A stretch of DNA of 64,000 nt from an uncultured Lachnospiraceae bacterium (GTDB lineage: Bacteria; Bacillota; Clostridia; Lachnospirales; Lachnospiraceae): contig CADAHQ010000003.1 in assembly GCA_902787715.1 (NCBI GenBank), positions 62,001 through 126,000 of the forward strand. The letters are read 5' to 3'. Position 1 is the stretch's first letter; each line of letters begins with the position of its first letter. Below the pieces are notes generated by a model. The model was not told the DNA's origin. It did not search any database and was given only the letters and a program-made list of their open reading frames with translations. Positions 19,080 through 27,522 of this stretch are shown one piece after another. The position numbers and the translations under genes were made by a program.

Positions 19080-19430
19080 ATGAGAGGATTACTGTTCGCA
19101 TTCAGCCTGCCCGCGGGTGATGTGTTGAAGAGAGCTCTGGAGAATACGGTGATGGGTATTTCCATCGTGTTCTGTATGCTCCTTTTGATCTGCTTCATCA
19201 TCAGCCTTCTCAAGCTGGTCAACAAGATCGGCCGGAAGAAGCCTGTGACGCCTGCGACAACTCCGGTTGTTGATACCGACGGCGACGGCGTGGATGATTT
19301 GGAACTGGTTGCAGTGATTACTGCGGCTATCTATGAGTACGAAAAGGCGAATGGAAATGACGTGGAGGCCGGCGGCCTCGTGGTTCGCTCCATCCGTAAA
19401 GTCAATAAATCTAAATGGCAGAATGCCTGA
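19080..19430 (+). CDS. oadG: Na+-translocating decarboxylase gamma-type subunit (OadG family)
   Basis: A 116-residue small membrane protein. One hydrophobic helix (about residues 21-45) is followed by a positively charged stretch, a Thr/Pro-rich linker and a C-terminal soluble part. In the family, gamma anchors the carboxyltransferase and biotin subunits to the beta pump. The sequence DTDGDGVDDL in the linker is acidic and resembles a cation-binding loop, but this is only a likeness. The gene lies 15 bases after the carboxyltransferase and before the biotin carrier. Confidence 0.8.
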   Translation: MRGLLFAFSLPAGDVLKRALENTVMGISIVFCMLLLICFIISLLKLVNKIGRKKPVTPATTPVVDTDGDGVDDLELVAVITAAIYEYEKANGNDVEAGGLVVRSIRKVNKSKWQNA

Positions 19431-19444
19431 ATCAGGAGGATAAC

Positions 19445-19807
19445 ATGAAAAACTATACCATTACGGTCAACGGCAATGTTTATGAAGTAAGCGTAGAAGA
19501 GAGCGGTGCAGAAGGCGCACCCGTAGCGGCAGCTCCCAAGGCAGCAGCTCCGAAGGCAGCTCCCAAGAAGGCAGCTCCCGCAGGTGCACAGGGAAGCGTT
19601 ACCATCGCAGCTCCCATGATCGGTAAGATCCTTAAGGTTGTTGCCAATGTCGGCGCAACGGTTAAGAAGGGTGATGTCCTCGTGGTTCTTGAGGCCATGA
19701 AGATGGAGAATGATATCGTTGCTCCTCAGGACGGTACGGTAGCAAGCATTAACGTTTCTGTAGGTCAGAGCGTTGAGCCCGGTGAAGTACTTGCGACAAT
19801 GAACTAA
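19445..19807 (+). CDS. Biotin carboxyl carrier protein of the decarboxylase
   Basis: A 120-residue carrier with an N-terminal small domain, a flexible alanine/proline/lysine linker (about residues 22-50) and a C-terminal biotinyl domain. The biotinylated lysine is K86 in EAMKMEND. ATG 19445 follows AGGAGG; an in-frame start at 19415 would overlap the previous gene without a better ribosome binding site. It presumably shuttles the carboxyl group between the soluble carboxyltransferases and OadB. The linker resembles those of the 1.3S transcarboxylase and OAD biotin subunits. Confidence 0.95.
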   Translation: MKNYTITVNGNVYEVSVEESGAEGAPVAAAPKAAAPKAAPKKAAPAGAQGSVTIAAPMIGKILKVVANVGATVKKGDVLVVLEAMKMENDIVAPQDGTVASINVSVGQSVEPGEVLATMN

Positions 19808-19843
19808 TCATTTGTTACAACGAATATCGGGAGGGTAACGTAT

Positions 19844-21268
19844 ATGCAGTATATTTTAGATACATTGGGAAACCTGGCGAAGTCCACGGCGTTTGCTTCC
19901 CTTTCCTGGGGCAATCTGCTGATGATTTGCGTCGCCTTGTTTTTCATGTATTTGGCGATTGCCAAAGATTATGAGCCTCTCCTTTTGGTACCGATTTCCT
20001 TCGGTATGCTTCTCGTAAACATGTATCCGTCCATCATGGCAAAGCCGGTGGACCATGTATACACCTACTACGATGAGCAGAACGAGAAGATTTTGGAGTT
20101 CAAAGACGAAGAGGTCACGTTCTTCACATACGATAAAGACGACATCGCAAAATACGTCGTCGATTCCACAGGAACGTATGACTTGTCCGATCTTTCCGAG
20201 GATGAGCTTCGCTTGACCACGGTTCGGATTGTGTACGTAAGCAAAACAGAAGACCAGCTTTTGTTCACCTACAGCAAGGTTAACGGAGAGTGTCAGGACT
20301 ATATGTGTCCCATCGCTTCCCGTTGCGAGGATACCAAGCAGGCCGGCGGTCTTCTGTACTATTTCTTCCAGCTGGATGAGTGGGCAATCCTGCCGTGCCT
20401 TATCTTCATGGGCGTCGGCGCGATGACCGACTTCGGTCCGTTGATTGCAAACCCGAAGAGTTTCCTCTTGGGTGCAGCCGCTCAGCTGGGTATCTTCTTT
20501 GCGTATCTGTCGGCCATCTTCTTAGGATTTAACGACAAGGCGGCGGCCGCCATCTCCATCATCGGCGGTGCTGACGGCCCGACATCCATCTTCCTGGCCA
20601 TGAAGCTGGGACAGACGGAGTACATGGGTGCGATTGCGGTTGCAGCGTACTCGTACATGTCCCTTGTGCCGATTATCCAGCCTCCGATCATGAAGCTTCT
20701 CACCACAGAGAAGGAGCGCAAGATCAAGATGGAGCAGCTTCGTCCGGTTTCCAAGCTGGAGAAGATTTTGTTCCCGATTATCGTTACGATCGTCGTTGTT
20801 GCATTGCTGCCGGATACGGCTCCGTTGATCGGCTGCCTGATGCTCGGTAACATCTTCCGCGAGTCCGGCGTTGTTCGCCAGCTGCAGGAGACCGCTTCCA
20901 ACGCAATGATGTACATCGTGGTTATCATCCTCGGTACTTCCGTAGGTGCGACCACCAGCGCAGAGGCTTTCTTAAAGCTTGATACTTTGAAGATTGTTGC
21001 ACTCGGTCTGATTGCATTTGCCATCGGTACTGCCGGCGGTGTTCTGTTCGGCAAGATTATGTGCAAGGCGACCCACGGAAAGATCAATCCGTTGATCGGT
21101 TCCGCCGGTGTTTCCGCCGTTCCCATGGCGGCCCGTGTTTCCCAGAAGGTCGGCGCGGAGGCGGATCCTTCCAACTTCCTGCTGATGCACGCGATGGGCC
21201 CGAACGTGGCCGGCGTTATCGGTACCGCGGTTGCGGCCGGTGTGTTCATGGCGGTGTTCGGAGTATAA
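19844..21268 (+). CDS. oadB: Na+-translocating decarboxylase beta subunit with an extra loop
   Basis: The membrane subunit that decarboxylates carboxybiotin and exports Na+. The 474-residue protein has the conserved core: MGVGAMTDFGPL, LLGAAAQLGIFFAYL, SIIGGADGPTSIF (the Na+-site segment) and, near the end, NPLIGSAGVSAVPMAARV. Between the first helices and this core, residues about 64-168 form a hydrophilic, mostly acidic insertion with cysteines C150, C155 and C161, not part of the usual OadB plan. The insertion may form an extracytoplasmic domain. Together with the biotin carrier and carboxyltransferases it should build a primary Na+ pump. Confidence 0.93.
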   Translation: MQYILDTLGNLAKSTAFASLSWGNLLMICVALFFMYLAIAKDYEPLLLVPISFGMLLVNMYPSIMAKPVDHVYTYYDEQNEKILEFKDEEVTFFTYDKDDIAKYVVDSTGTYDLSDLSEDELRLTTVRIVYVSKTEDQLLFTYSKVNGECQDYMCPIASRCEDTKQAGGLLYYFFQLDEWAILPCLIFMGVGAMTDFGPLIANPKSFLLGAAAQLGIFFAYLSAIFLGFNDKAAAAISIIGGADGPTSIFLAMKLGQTEYMGAIAVAAYSYMSLVPIIQPPIMKLLTTEKERKIKMEQLRPVSKLEKILFPIIVTIVVVALLPDTAPLIGCLMLGNIFRESGVVRQLQETASNAMMYIVVIILGTSVGATTSAEAFLKLDTLKIVALGLIAFAIGTAGGVLFGKIMCKATHGKINPLIGSAGVSAVPMAARVSQKVGAEADPSNFLLMHAMGPNVAGVIGTAVAAGVFMAVFGV

Positions 21269-21286
21269 CAATTGTCGGTATGTGTT

Positions 21287-21350
21287 CGGGATGCCGGCGG
21301 ATTTGCCGCCGGTGCCCGCAAGAATAAAGACACATCCGACAATCGGATGT
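21287..21350 (+). repeat. Two tandem RNA hairpins between oadB and the 5S-type gene
   Basis: CGGG-ATG-CCGGCGG (21287-21300) pairs with CCGCCGG-TG-CCCG (21306-21318). A second perfect 8-bp stem, ACATCCGA/TCGGATGT (21332-21350), ends just before the ribosome binding site at 21353. Neither has a T tract, so they may stabilise or partly attenuate the transcript rather than end it. Confidence 0.55.
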
Positions 21351-21366
21351 GAGTAAGGAGAAATCA

Positions 21367-22779
21367 ATGGCAGATCAGGTTAAAAAACCGGTTAAGATTA
21401 CAGAGACCATCCTGCGTGATGCGCACCAGTCTCTGATTGCTACAAGAATGCCTACGGAATTGATGCTTCCGATTGTCGACAAGATGGACAAGGTCGGATA
21501 TCACTCCGTAGAGTGCTGGGGCGGAGCTACGTTTGACGCGTGCCTTCGCTTCCTCAAGGAAGACCCGTGGGATCGTCTCAGAAAGCTTCGCGCAGGCTTC
21601 AAGAATACGAAGCTGCAGATGCTCTTCCGCGGACAGAACATCCTCGGTTACAACCACTACGCAGATGACGTAGTAGAGTATTTCGTACAGAAGTCCGTTG
21701 CAAACGGAATCGATATCATCCGTATCTTCGACTGCTTGAACGACCTCCGCAACCTTAAGACTGCGGTTGACGCGACCAAGAAGGAAGGCGGCCACGCACA
21801 GATTGCACTTTCCTACACGCTGGGTGATGCATACACCCTCGAGTACTGGGAGAAGACCGCAAAGCAGATTGAGGAGATGGGTGCGGATTCCATCTGTATC
21901 AAGGATATGGCAGGCCTTCTGGTTCCGTACAAGGCAACCGAGCTTGTCACCGCATTGAAGGCAGGAAGCTCGCTTCCGATTCAGCTGCACACGCACTACA
22001 CCTCCGGTGTTGCTTCCATGACGTACCTTAAGGCTGTAGAGGCAGGCTGCGATATCATCGACTGCGCAATGTCTCCTTTGGCTCTGGGTACCAGCCAGCC
22101 GGCTACTGAGGTTATGGTAGAGACGTTCCGCGGAACGCCGTACGACTCCGGCCTTGATCAGAATCTTCTTGCGGAGATCGCGGAGTACTTCCGTCCTTAC
22201 CGCGAGGAGTGCCTCAAGAACGGCCTTCTCAACCCGAAGGTTCTCGGCGTAAACATCAAGACTTTGATGTATCAGGTTCCCGGCGGTATGCTTAGTAACC
22301 TCGTGTCCCAGCTCAAGGAAGCCGGCGCCGAGGATAAGTTCGAGGCAGTGCTTGAGGAAGTTCCGAGAGTTCGTAAGGACTTCGGTGAGCCCCCGTTGGT
22401 TACCCCGTCCTCGCAGATCGTCGGTACGCAGGCCGTGCTCAACGTTTTGCAGGGCGAGCGCTACAAGCTGGTAACGAAGGAGTCGAAGAAGATTCTCTCC
22501 GGTGAGTTCGGTCAGACCATCAAGCCCTTCAACCCCGAAGTTCAGAAGAAGTGCATCGGCGATGTAAAGCCGATCACCTGCCGCCCGGCCGATCTGATCG
22601 AGCCGCAGCTTCCGAAGTTTAAGGAGGAGTGCAAGCAGTGGATCCAGCAGGACGAGGACGTTCTGTCCTACGCACTGTTCCCGCAGGTTGCAACCGAGTT
22701 CTTCAAATATCGCCAGGCACAGCAGACCGGCGTGGATGTCACCAAGGCCGACGCCGCTACGAAGTCCTACCCGGTATAA
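21367..22779 (+). CDS. Pyruvate/oxaloacetate carboxyltransferase, 5S/OadA type without biotin domain
   Basis: A 470-residue TIM-barrel carboxyltransferase like the 5S transcarboxylase subunit or PycB/OadA. It has the metal site residues in ILRDAHQSLIATR and QLHTHYTSG, and the catalytic lysine in CIKDMAG. The C-terminal domain (DVKPITCRPADL) is present but there is no biotinyl domain, so it must use the separate carrier encoded upstream. ATG 21367 follows AAGGAG. It would exchange carboxyl groups between oxaloacetate/pyruvate and biotin. Confidence 0.94.
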   Translation: MADQVKKPVKITETILRDAHQSLIATRMPTELMLPIVDKMDKVGYHSVECWGGATFDACLRFLKEDPWDRLRKLRAGFKNTKLQMLFRGQNILGYNHYADDVVEYFVQKSVANGIDIIRIFDCLNDLRNLKTAVDATKKEGGHAQIALSYTLGDAYTLEYWEKTAKQIEEMGADSICIKDMAGLLVPYKATELVTALKAGSSLPIQLHTHYTSGVASMTYLKAVEAGCDIIDCAMSPLALGTSQPATEVMVETFRGTPYDSGLDQNLLAEIAEYFRPYREECLKNGLLNPKVLGVNIKTLMYQVPGGMLSNLVSQLKEAGAEDKFEAVLEEVPRVRKDFGEPPLVTPSSQIVGTQAVLNVLQGERYKLVTKESKKILSGEFGQTIKPFNPEVQKKCIGDVKPITCRPADLIEPQLPKFKEECKQWIQQDEDVLSYALFPQVATEFFKYRQAQQTGVDVTKADAATKSYPV

Positions 22780-22801
22780 GAATTACACAAGACATCAATA
22801 C

Positions 22802-22832
22802 GGGCCCGCAGTTAATCGCTGCGGGTCCTTTT
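22802..22832 (+). terminator. Intrinsic terminator of the Na+-decarboxylase operon
   Basis: A 10-bp stem with one G-T pair (22802-22811 with 22819-22828), a 7-base loop and a TTTT tail, 22 bases after the stop codon. Confidence 0.85.
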
Positions 22833-22907
22833 GCATGCCCGGCAAATGCGGCGCCGGTGTCGGCGCCGGGAGGCCGCGGCTTTTGCAGATCTGCCGGCGC
22901 AATCCGC

Positions 22908-22936
22908 TTTACGCACCGCGGAAAATGTAGTAAAAT
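22908..22936 (+). promoter_or_regulatory. Possible promoter of the XRE regulator gene
   Basis: TTTACG (22908-22913), 17 bases, TAAAAT (22931-22936). The match is moderate, with four of six at the -35. It leaves a leader of about 120 bases containing GC-rich, imperfectly paired sequence. Confidence 0.4.
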
Positions 22937-23060
22937 AGTCCTGCGCCCGGAGAATCGGGCGGAATTCTCGCCGGGCGAGAGGAGTTTTCGGTCTGCTGGA
23001 TAGACTTTTCTCTCTCGCAATCGTAGAATGCAGTCAAAACAAAGGGGGAGGTCCTCGGTT

Positions 23061-24386
23061 ATGGAAAAGAAAACACTTGGCTCTTTTTTGACTGCGCTTC
23101 GCAAGGCGAACGGAATGACACAGAAGGAGCTGGCAGACCGGCTGAACGTCTCGGACAAGGCGGTAAGCCGCTGGGAGAGGGACGAGAACTATCCGGATCT
23201 TGCGTTGATCCCGGTGATCGCCGACATTTTCGGGGTGACCTCGGATGAGCTGTTGCGCGGCGAGCGCAGTACAGGCGAGGCACCGAAATCGACGGAGCGG
23301 TCGGAACGGCAGATCCGGTATTTGGTTGAAAATGTGACGTTTCGCTATATCGTCGGATCGTTGATTGCGGTTGCCGCAGTTATCGGCGGCTTCATCCTGC
23401 AGCTCTTTTGCCTGAACAATACCGGCTATGCGGAATCGTCCGAACGGGTCCTTCGTGTGTTTACGACGACGATCATGTTCGGGGTGTGGATTGCCGCATG
23501 TTTGTTTGTCGGATTATCATACTGGGCTTCTCTTCGGAAACTTTCTGCAATGGAGGACTCGGAAGCCGCAGCAGCGGGAAAGAAGAAAATCCGAAGGTTT
23601 TTTCTTCCGGAAGCTGTCTTTTTGATTGCATTTTTCGTGCTTGCGCTGGGAGCCGTAGATAACGGTTGCAGCGGCGAGGTTGAGGCGGCCCTTCTGACGT
23701 TTTTAGCCCTTTTGGCAATCGGAGCTTTGCTTCTTTCTCCGCTTCCGAAACGGTTATGGAAACATTTTTGCAGTTACCGGCTGACGACGGAGGGGGCAAA
23801 ACGGTGGTTTGTCCGAAAGACCATGATTCTTTCTGCGTTATTCCTGGTTCTCTGGGTTGTTGCACTTTATGTTGGTGACGCAACCGGCGGGGCATTTTTC
23901 GGACCCGGAAAATGGTTTTTCAGCAAGGAAAGCTTCTGCAATTATATGTCGGAAGAATCGACGGATGAGGAGTACTGGTCGGAGTCTGCCATGTGCGTCA
24001 GGTTCTTCGGAGATACGAAGATTTATGAGCGGTGGCCCTCTGCCGCGACCCCAGAACTTTCGGAGGATGAGTGGATAGAGTATGATGGGTTCGCTATTAC
24101 TGAGGGCGGCTTTAATGAGGGTTCCACATACCGCCTGGACAAGGACGGTCCCAGTTTTGTGTTTCGCAACATGAAGGTCGATACGGTGATTGTCGCGGGC
24201 AATCCGAGCATGTTGCCGATTCGGACGTTCACGAAGACCGGCCGGGATATCGGATTTGCCGTCTGGGTGGTTTTGTGGTTTGCAATTCCGATCACTTGGG
24301 GCCTGCTTGTTTTGCGGGCGAGAAAGAAAGCCTCGTTGATGGGAGACGAGGTAGCGGAGAAAGAGGAAAATGGCGATTTATCTTGA
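23061..24386 (+). CDS. Membrane-bound XRE-family transcriptional regulator
   Basis: A 441-residue protein. Residues 1-70 are a Cro/C1-type helix-turn-helix (MTQKELADRLNVSDKAVSRWE, with the ENYPDL segment common in Clostridia). Five hydrophobic helices follow between about residue 95 and 285, then a soluble part of about 100 residues and a last helix near the C terminus, with a basic tail. Such one-component membrane regulators sense envelope signals and usually control neighbouring genes; the ligand is unknown. ATG 23061 has a GGGGGAGG ribosome binding site. Its last 17 bases overlap the cysteine desulfurase gene, suggesting coupling. Confidence 0.85.
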   Translation: MEKKTLGSFLTALRKANGMTQKELADRLNVSDKAVSRWERDENYPDLALIPVIADIFGVTSDELLRGERSTGEAPKSTERSERQIRYLVENVTFRYIVGSLIAVAAVIGGFILQLFCLNNTGYAESSERVLRVFTTTIMFGVWIAACLFVGLSYWASLRKLSAMEDSEAAAAGKKKIRRFFLPEAVFLIAFFVLALGAVDNGCSGEVEAALLTFLALLAIGALLLSPLPKRLWKHFCSYRLTTEGAKRWFVRKTMILSALFLVLWVVALYVGDATGGAFFGPGKWFFSKESFCNYMSEESTDEEYWSESAMCVRFFGDTKIYERWPSAATPELSEDEWIEYDGFAITEGGFNEGSTYRLDKDGPSFVFRNMKVDTVIVAGNPSMLPIRTFTKTGRDIGFAVWVVLWFAIPITWGLLVLRARKKASLMGDEVAEKEENGDLS

Positions 24387-25569
24387 CAATGCAGCTTCGA
24401 TGCGGGTGAAGGCGGAGGCGTTAGCTGCGGCAATGCCGTTTATGGCGGAACAGTTCGGCAATCCGTCCTCCCTGCACACGCCGGGCCTTACGGCAAAAAA
24501 GGCGATCCAGAAGGCGCGGGAGGACATCGCAACGTGCCTATGGTGTAAGCCGAGTGAAATTGTGTTCACCTCGGGCGGAACGGAGAGCGACAACCTTGCG
24601 ATCAAGGGATACTTCGAGGCCAATTGCGGCCGCGGGAAGCATATAATCACGACCGACATTGAGCACCCTGCGGTAGCGGAGAGCATTGCCTGGCTTCGGA
24701 AAATGCAGGGCGCCGAGGTCACGGTTTTGCCGGTGGACGGCCAGGGACTGGTTTCCGCGGCTCAGGTCGCTTCCGCGATACGGCCGGACACGATTCTTAT
24801 CGCCGTGCAATTTGCCAACAATGAAATCGGCACAATCCAGCCTGTTGCGGAAATTGCGGCTGTTGCAAAGGCGAGAGGAATTGCCTTGTTCGTGGATGCG
24901 GTACAGGCCGTGGGACACCTTCCGTTTGCGCTGGGAAGTGCCGAGGGCGCCGGAAAACTGCCTGCCGGAGTGACACCGAAGGACTATGAAGGAATCACCA
25001 TGCTCGCGGCTTCCCCGCACAAGTTCGGCGGACCGAAAGGCGTCGGATTTCTCTTCGTGCGAGAAGGCACAAAGCTTATGCCAATTCTTCACGGGGGACC
25101 GCAGGAGCAGATGCTTCGCGCCGGCACGGAAAATGTTCCCGGCATCGTGGGAACCGCCGCTGCACTTGTGGCATCCTGCAGAGAGCTACGCTCTAACATG
25201 CGTAAAATGCGCGAGCTGCGGGATCGGATGATTGACCGGATTCTCACGGAGATTCCGGACTCCCGCGTCAACGGAAGCCGAAAACAGCGGTTGGCCGGCA
25301 ATGTGAATGTATCTTTCGCCGGAGTGGAAGCGGCGTCGGTATTAGTGCTTATGGACATGGCGGGAATCGCCTGCTCCGGCGGGTCGGCCTGTTCTTCGAC
25401 GTCGGGCAAGGTTTCGCATGTCATCGAAGCCCTGCACATCCCTCCGGAATATGAAAACGGTACCATCCGAATGACCCTTTCACCGGAGACCACGCAGGCC
25501 GAAGTTGACGGTGCCGTTACGGCTCTCGCAGAGATTGTAGCGAAACTGCGAGAAGGCAGAAAAGTCTGA
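24370..25569 (+). CDS. Cysteine desulfurase (NifS/IscS family)
   Basis: A 399-residue PLP enzyme that releases sulfur from cysteine as a persulfide for Fe-S clusters or thiolation. It has IYLDNAASMRV at the start, FTSGGTESDNLAIKG, the PLP lysine in PHKFGGPKG and the active cysteine in CSGGSACSSTSGK, the NifS-like short loop. It starts inside the regulator gene with AAAGAGGAAA as ribosome binding site. No SufU or IscU scaffold gene is near; the minimal SufBC pair at 46827 could receive its sulfur. Unusually short spacing to the regulator suggests joint expression. Confidence 0.93.
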   Translation: MAIYLDNAASMRVKAEALAAAMPFMAEQFGNPSSLHTPGLTAKKAIQKAREDIATCLWCKPSEIVFTSGGTESDNLAIKGYFEANCGRGKHIITTDIEHPAVAESIAWLRKMQGAEVTVLPVDGQGLVSAAQVASAIRPDTILIAVQFANNEIGTIQPVAEIAAVAKARGIALFVDAVQAVGHLPFALGSAEGAGKLPAGVTPKDYEGITMLAASPHKFGGPKGVGFLFVREGTKLMPILHGGPQEQMLRAGTENVPGIVGTAAALVASCRELRSNMRKMRELRDRMIDRILTEIPDSRVNGSRKQRLAGNVNVSFAGVEAASVLVLMDMAGIACSGGSACSSTSGKVSHVIEALHIPPEYENGTIRMTLSPETTQAEVDGAVTALAEIVAKLREGRKV

Positions 25570-25603
25570 CAATACGCAGAAATATAATTATTTGCAAAAA
25601 AAC

Positions 25604-25632
25604 TTGACTCTCCGCGCCGATGATGCTATTCT
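25604..25632 (+). promoter_or_regulatory. Promoter of the lipoprotein gene
   Basis: TTGACT (25604-25609), 17 bases, TATTCT (25627-25632), about 35 bases before the start codon of the downstream gene. Confidence 0.65.
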
Positions 25633-25666
25633 TATTATGTAGAGGAACGGAAAGGAGGGCGATGAA

Positions 25667-26626
25667 ATGAGAAAACAGAGAGGAAGACGGATTTCCGTTT
25701 TGACAGCCATTCTTGTTTTCGTGATTTCGTTTGTGCTTTTCGGTTGTGATAAGAAAACAGGTGACAGTGCCTCTTCGGAAACCGGGGAGAAAAACATAAC
25801 AGCGACGGCTACACCGACGCCTACTGCCGCAGCTGAGATTACGGAACCGATAGACAACGACAAAGTGCTGTTGGACAAAATCATTTTTGACAATCGGCAG
25901 GCAATGTCCATCGCCACACATCTTATCACGGTGAAATACCTTGGGACAGAGACGAATGCCTATGGGGTGAAGGTGTATCTGTTCTGCCCGCAACGAGTGT
26001 TGAAGGGAACTCTTGAGGGGGAGGAAAATAACATCATCCATGCGATTGCCGACGATGGCGAATCCGGCTCATTTGTCTATGGCTTTACAAAAGAGGGCGA
26101 ATACTTGTTGTGCTTGGAAAAACATATTTCAGTTTATGAACCCCAAAGTACGTTTATATTCTACGACAATGTGTTTTCATCCGAAGACGACCAGTGGAGC
26201 GGTATACTTGCTTCTGCAGAACAGATTGCAACGGAAACGGCAGGCAGCGTACCGCCTTATTACGGACATGCATTTTCCGTATCTACGGATATTAATGAGA
26301 TTATCGATTTTGCCACCAATGTTTTTGTTGTGAAAGCGGAGAATCTTCTTTCCGCCTCCAGATATTCAACAGAAGTTTTCTACTTCACCGTGACGAAGAC
26401 CTGGAAAAATACTCCTGTGAACAATGGGCAGATTTATATCCGCGTGCCGGAGGGGACTGTGACTTTAGGAAAATCGTATGTTGTGTTCCTTGCCGATGCA
26501 GAAGAAACCTCCGCTATCTATACTGTTGCAGCTAAAACAAACTGTGTTTTCTCGCTGGAAGAAGCTGCAGGTATCCCGGCGATAGCGCACATTTTGGCAG
26601 AAGCTACACCATACACACCGCAATGA
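25667..26626 (+). CDS. Predicted lipoprotein of unknown function
   Basis: A 319-residue protein. A basic N terminus and hydrophobic helix end in a lipobox with Cys27 (VLFGC), so it should be a membrane-anchored lipoprotein outside the cell. A Thr/Pro/Ala-rich linker (residues about 40-62) follows. The rest looks like two related beta-rich domains: VKYLGTETNAYGVKVYLFCPQ and VVKAENLLSASRYSTEVFYF begin similar segments that end in KGTLEG and KNTPVN. I do not recognise the family. The gene is more AT-rich than its neighbours, has its own promoter and terminator, and may have been acquired separately. Ribosome binding site GGAGGG, eight bases before ATG. Confidence 0.75.
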   Translation: MRKQRGRRISVLTAILVFVISFVLFGCDKKTGDSASSETGEKNITATATPTPTAAAEITEPIDNDKVLLDKIIFDNRQAMSIATHLITVKYLGTETNAYGVKVYLFCPQRVLKGTLEGEENNIIHAIADDGESGSFVYGFTKEGEYLLCLEKHISVYEPQSTFIFYDNVFSSEDDQWSGILASAEQIATETAGSVPPYYGHAFSVSTDINEIIDFATNVFVVKAENLLSASRYSTEVFYFTVTKTWKNTPVNNGQIYIRVPEGTVTLGKSYVVFLADAEETSAIYTVAAKTNCVFSLEEAAGIPAIAHILAEATPYTPQ

Positions 26627-26654
26627 CATAATAACAGGAATAAGAGACAAAACA

Positions 26655-26689
26655 GGGGATTGACCAAGTCAATCCCCTTAATTGTTTTT
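26655..26689. terminator. Bidirectional terminator between the lipoprotein and PHP genes
   Basis: A perfect 10-bp stem, GGGGATTGAC with GTCAATCCCC (26655-26664, 26668-26677), has a CAA loop. T-rich sequence follows on the plus side, and the minus side reads TGTTTTGTCTC. It serves two convergent genes. Confidence 0.85.
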
Positions 26690-27506
26690 AAAACTTGTGA
26701 AACTCCGGCTTGCCGCCGCTGAAGGTTGCGTACTCTTTGTAACCGATCTTGCGAAGCATCGCTTCGGCACGGTCGAAGTCCGCGGCGACATGTTCGGCGT
26801 AATGGGCGTCGGAGCCGATGGTTATGAGGTCGCCGCCGATATCGTGATAGCGGACAACGATAACTTCGGCAGGGTTGGTTTTCGGGTAGCCACGGCGAAG
26901 AGAGCCGGTATTGATTTCAAGACCGATTCCGCGCTTTACAAGCACGTGAAGGATTTCGTCTAAAACCGGCCAGAGCGGAAGCTCGTGGACGCGTTTGCCC
27001 TTCGGGACATACCGCATCAGGTAGTCGAGGTGGCCGCAGACATGGAACCCGTCGTAGTGTTCCATGTTCCATAGTTCGCTCTCCAGGTAGCGAAGCATAC
27101 CCTGTGTGCCGGATTTGTCTTCCCAGTAATCCGGATAGTACGGATCGGTGTGCTCGAGGCAATGCGTGGAGCCGATGACGAAGTCGAAGGGGTATTGGGC
27201 GAGGAGCTCCTCGTAGAATGCTTTTACCGGGGCGGCCGTATCCGCCTCGTCCCGAAGCCCAAGCTCCACGCCGATTTTTACATCGATGCGGCCGCGCCAC
27301 CGTTCCCGAAGCTCCGACATGGTCTTCCAATAGACTACCGGGTCGAAAACAAACAGCGAGTTGTCCATCGGGAAAAGGTAGTCCATGTGGTCGGTGAAAC
27401 AGTAGGTCGTAAGGCCGCGCTCATAGGCGCTTGCAAGCATCGCCTCAGGGTCGGCCTGGCTGTCCGTCGAAAAATTCGTGTGCGTATGCATGTCTGCCAA
27501 AATCAT
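26688..27506 (-). CDS. PHP-domain histidinol-phosphatase-like phosphoesterase
   Basis: A 272-residue metal-dependent phosphoesterase of the PHP (HisJ/HisK) family. Metal ligands appear in order: DMHTHTNFS at the N terminus, FTDHMDY, VELGLRDE, GSTHCLEH, CGHLDYLMRY and TIGSDAHYAEH. The usual substrate is histidinol phosphate, but no other histidine gene is near, so related phosphoesters are possible. I start at the ATG on the minus strand at 27506, after GGAAGGA; an extension to 27569 would run into the upstream rqcH end. It is co-transcribed with rqcH, 16 bases away. Confidence 0.88.
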   Translation of the reverse strand: MILADMHTHTNFSTDSQADPEAMLASAYERGLTTYCFTDHMDYLFPMDNSLFVFDPVVYWKTMSELRERWRGRIDVKIGVELGLRDEADTAAPVKAFYEELLAQYPFDFVIGSTHCLEHTDPYYPDYWEDKSGTQGMLRYLESELWNMEHYDGFHVCGHLDYLMRYVPKGKRVHELPLWPVLDEILHVLVKRGIGLEINTGSLRRGYPKTNPAEVIVVRYHDIGGDLITIGSDAHYAEHVAADFDRAEAMLRKIGYKEYATFSGGKPEFHKF

Positions 27507-27522
27507 AAAGTAGTCCTTCCTT

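Noticed and set aside
23059-23283. A small minus-strand frame opposite the XRE gene start
   Set aside because: It has no ribosome binding site and covers the strongly conserved helix-turn-helix of the plus-strand gene.
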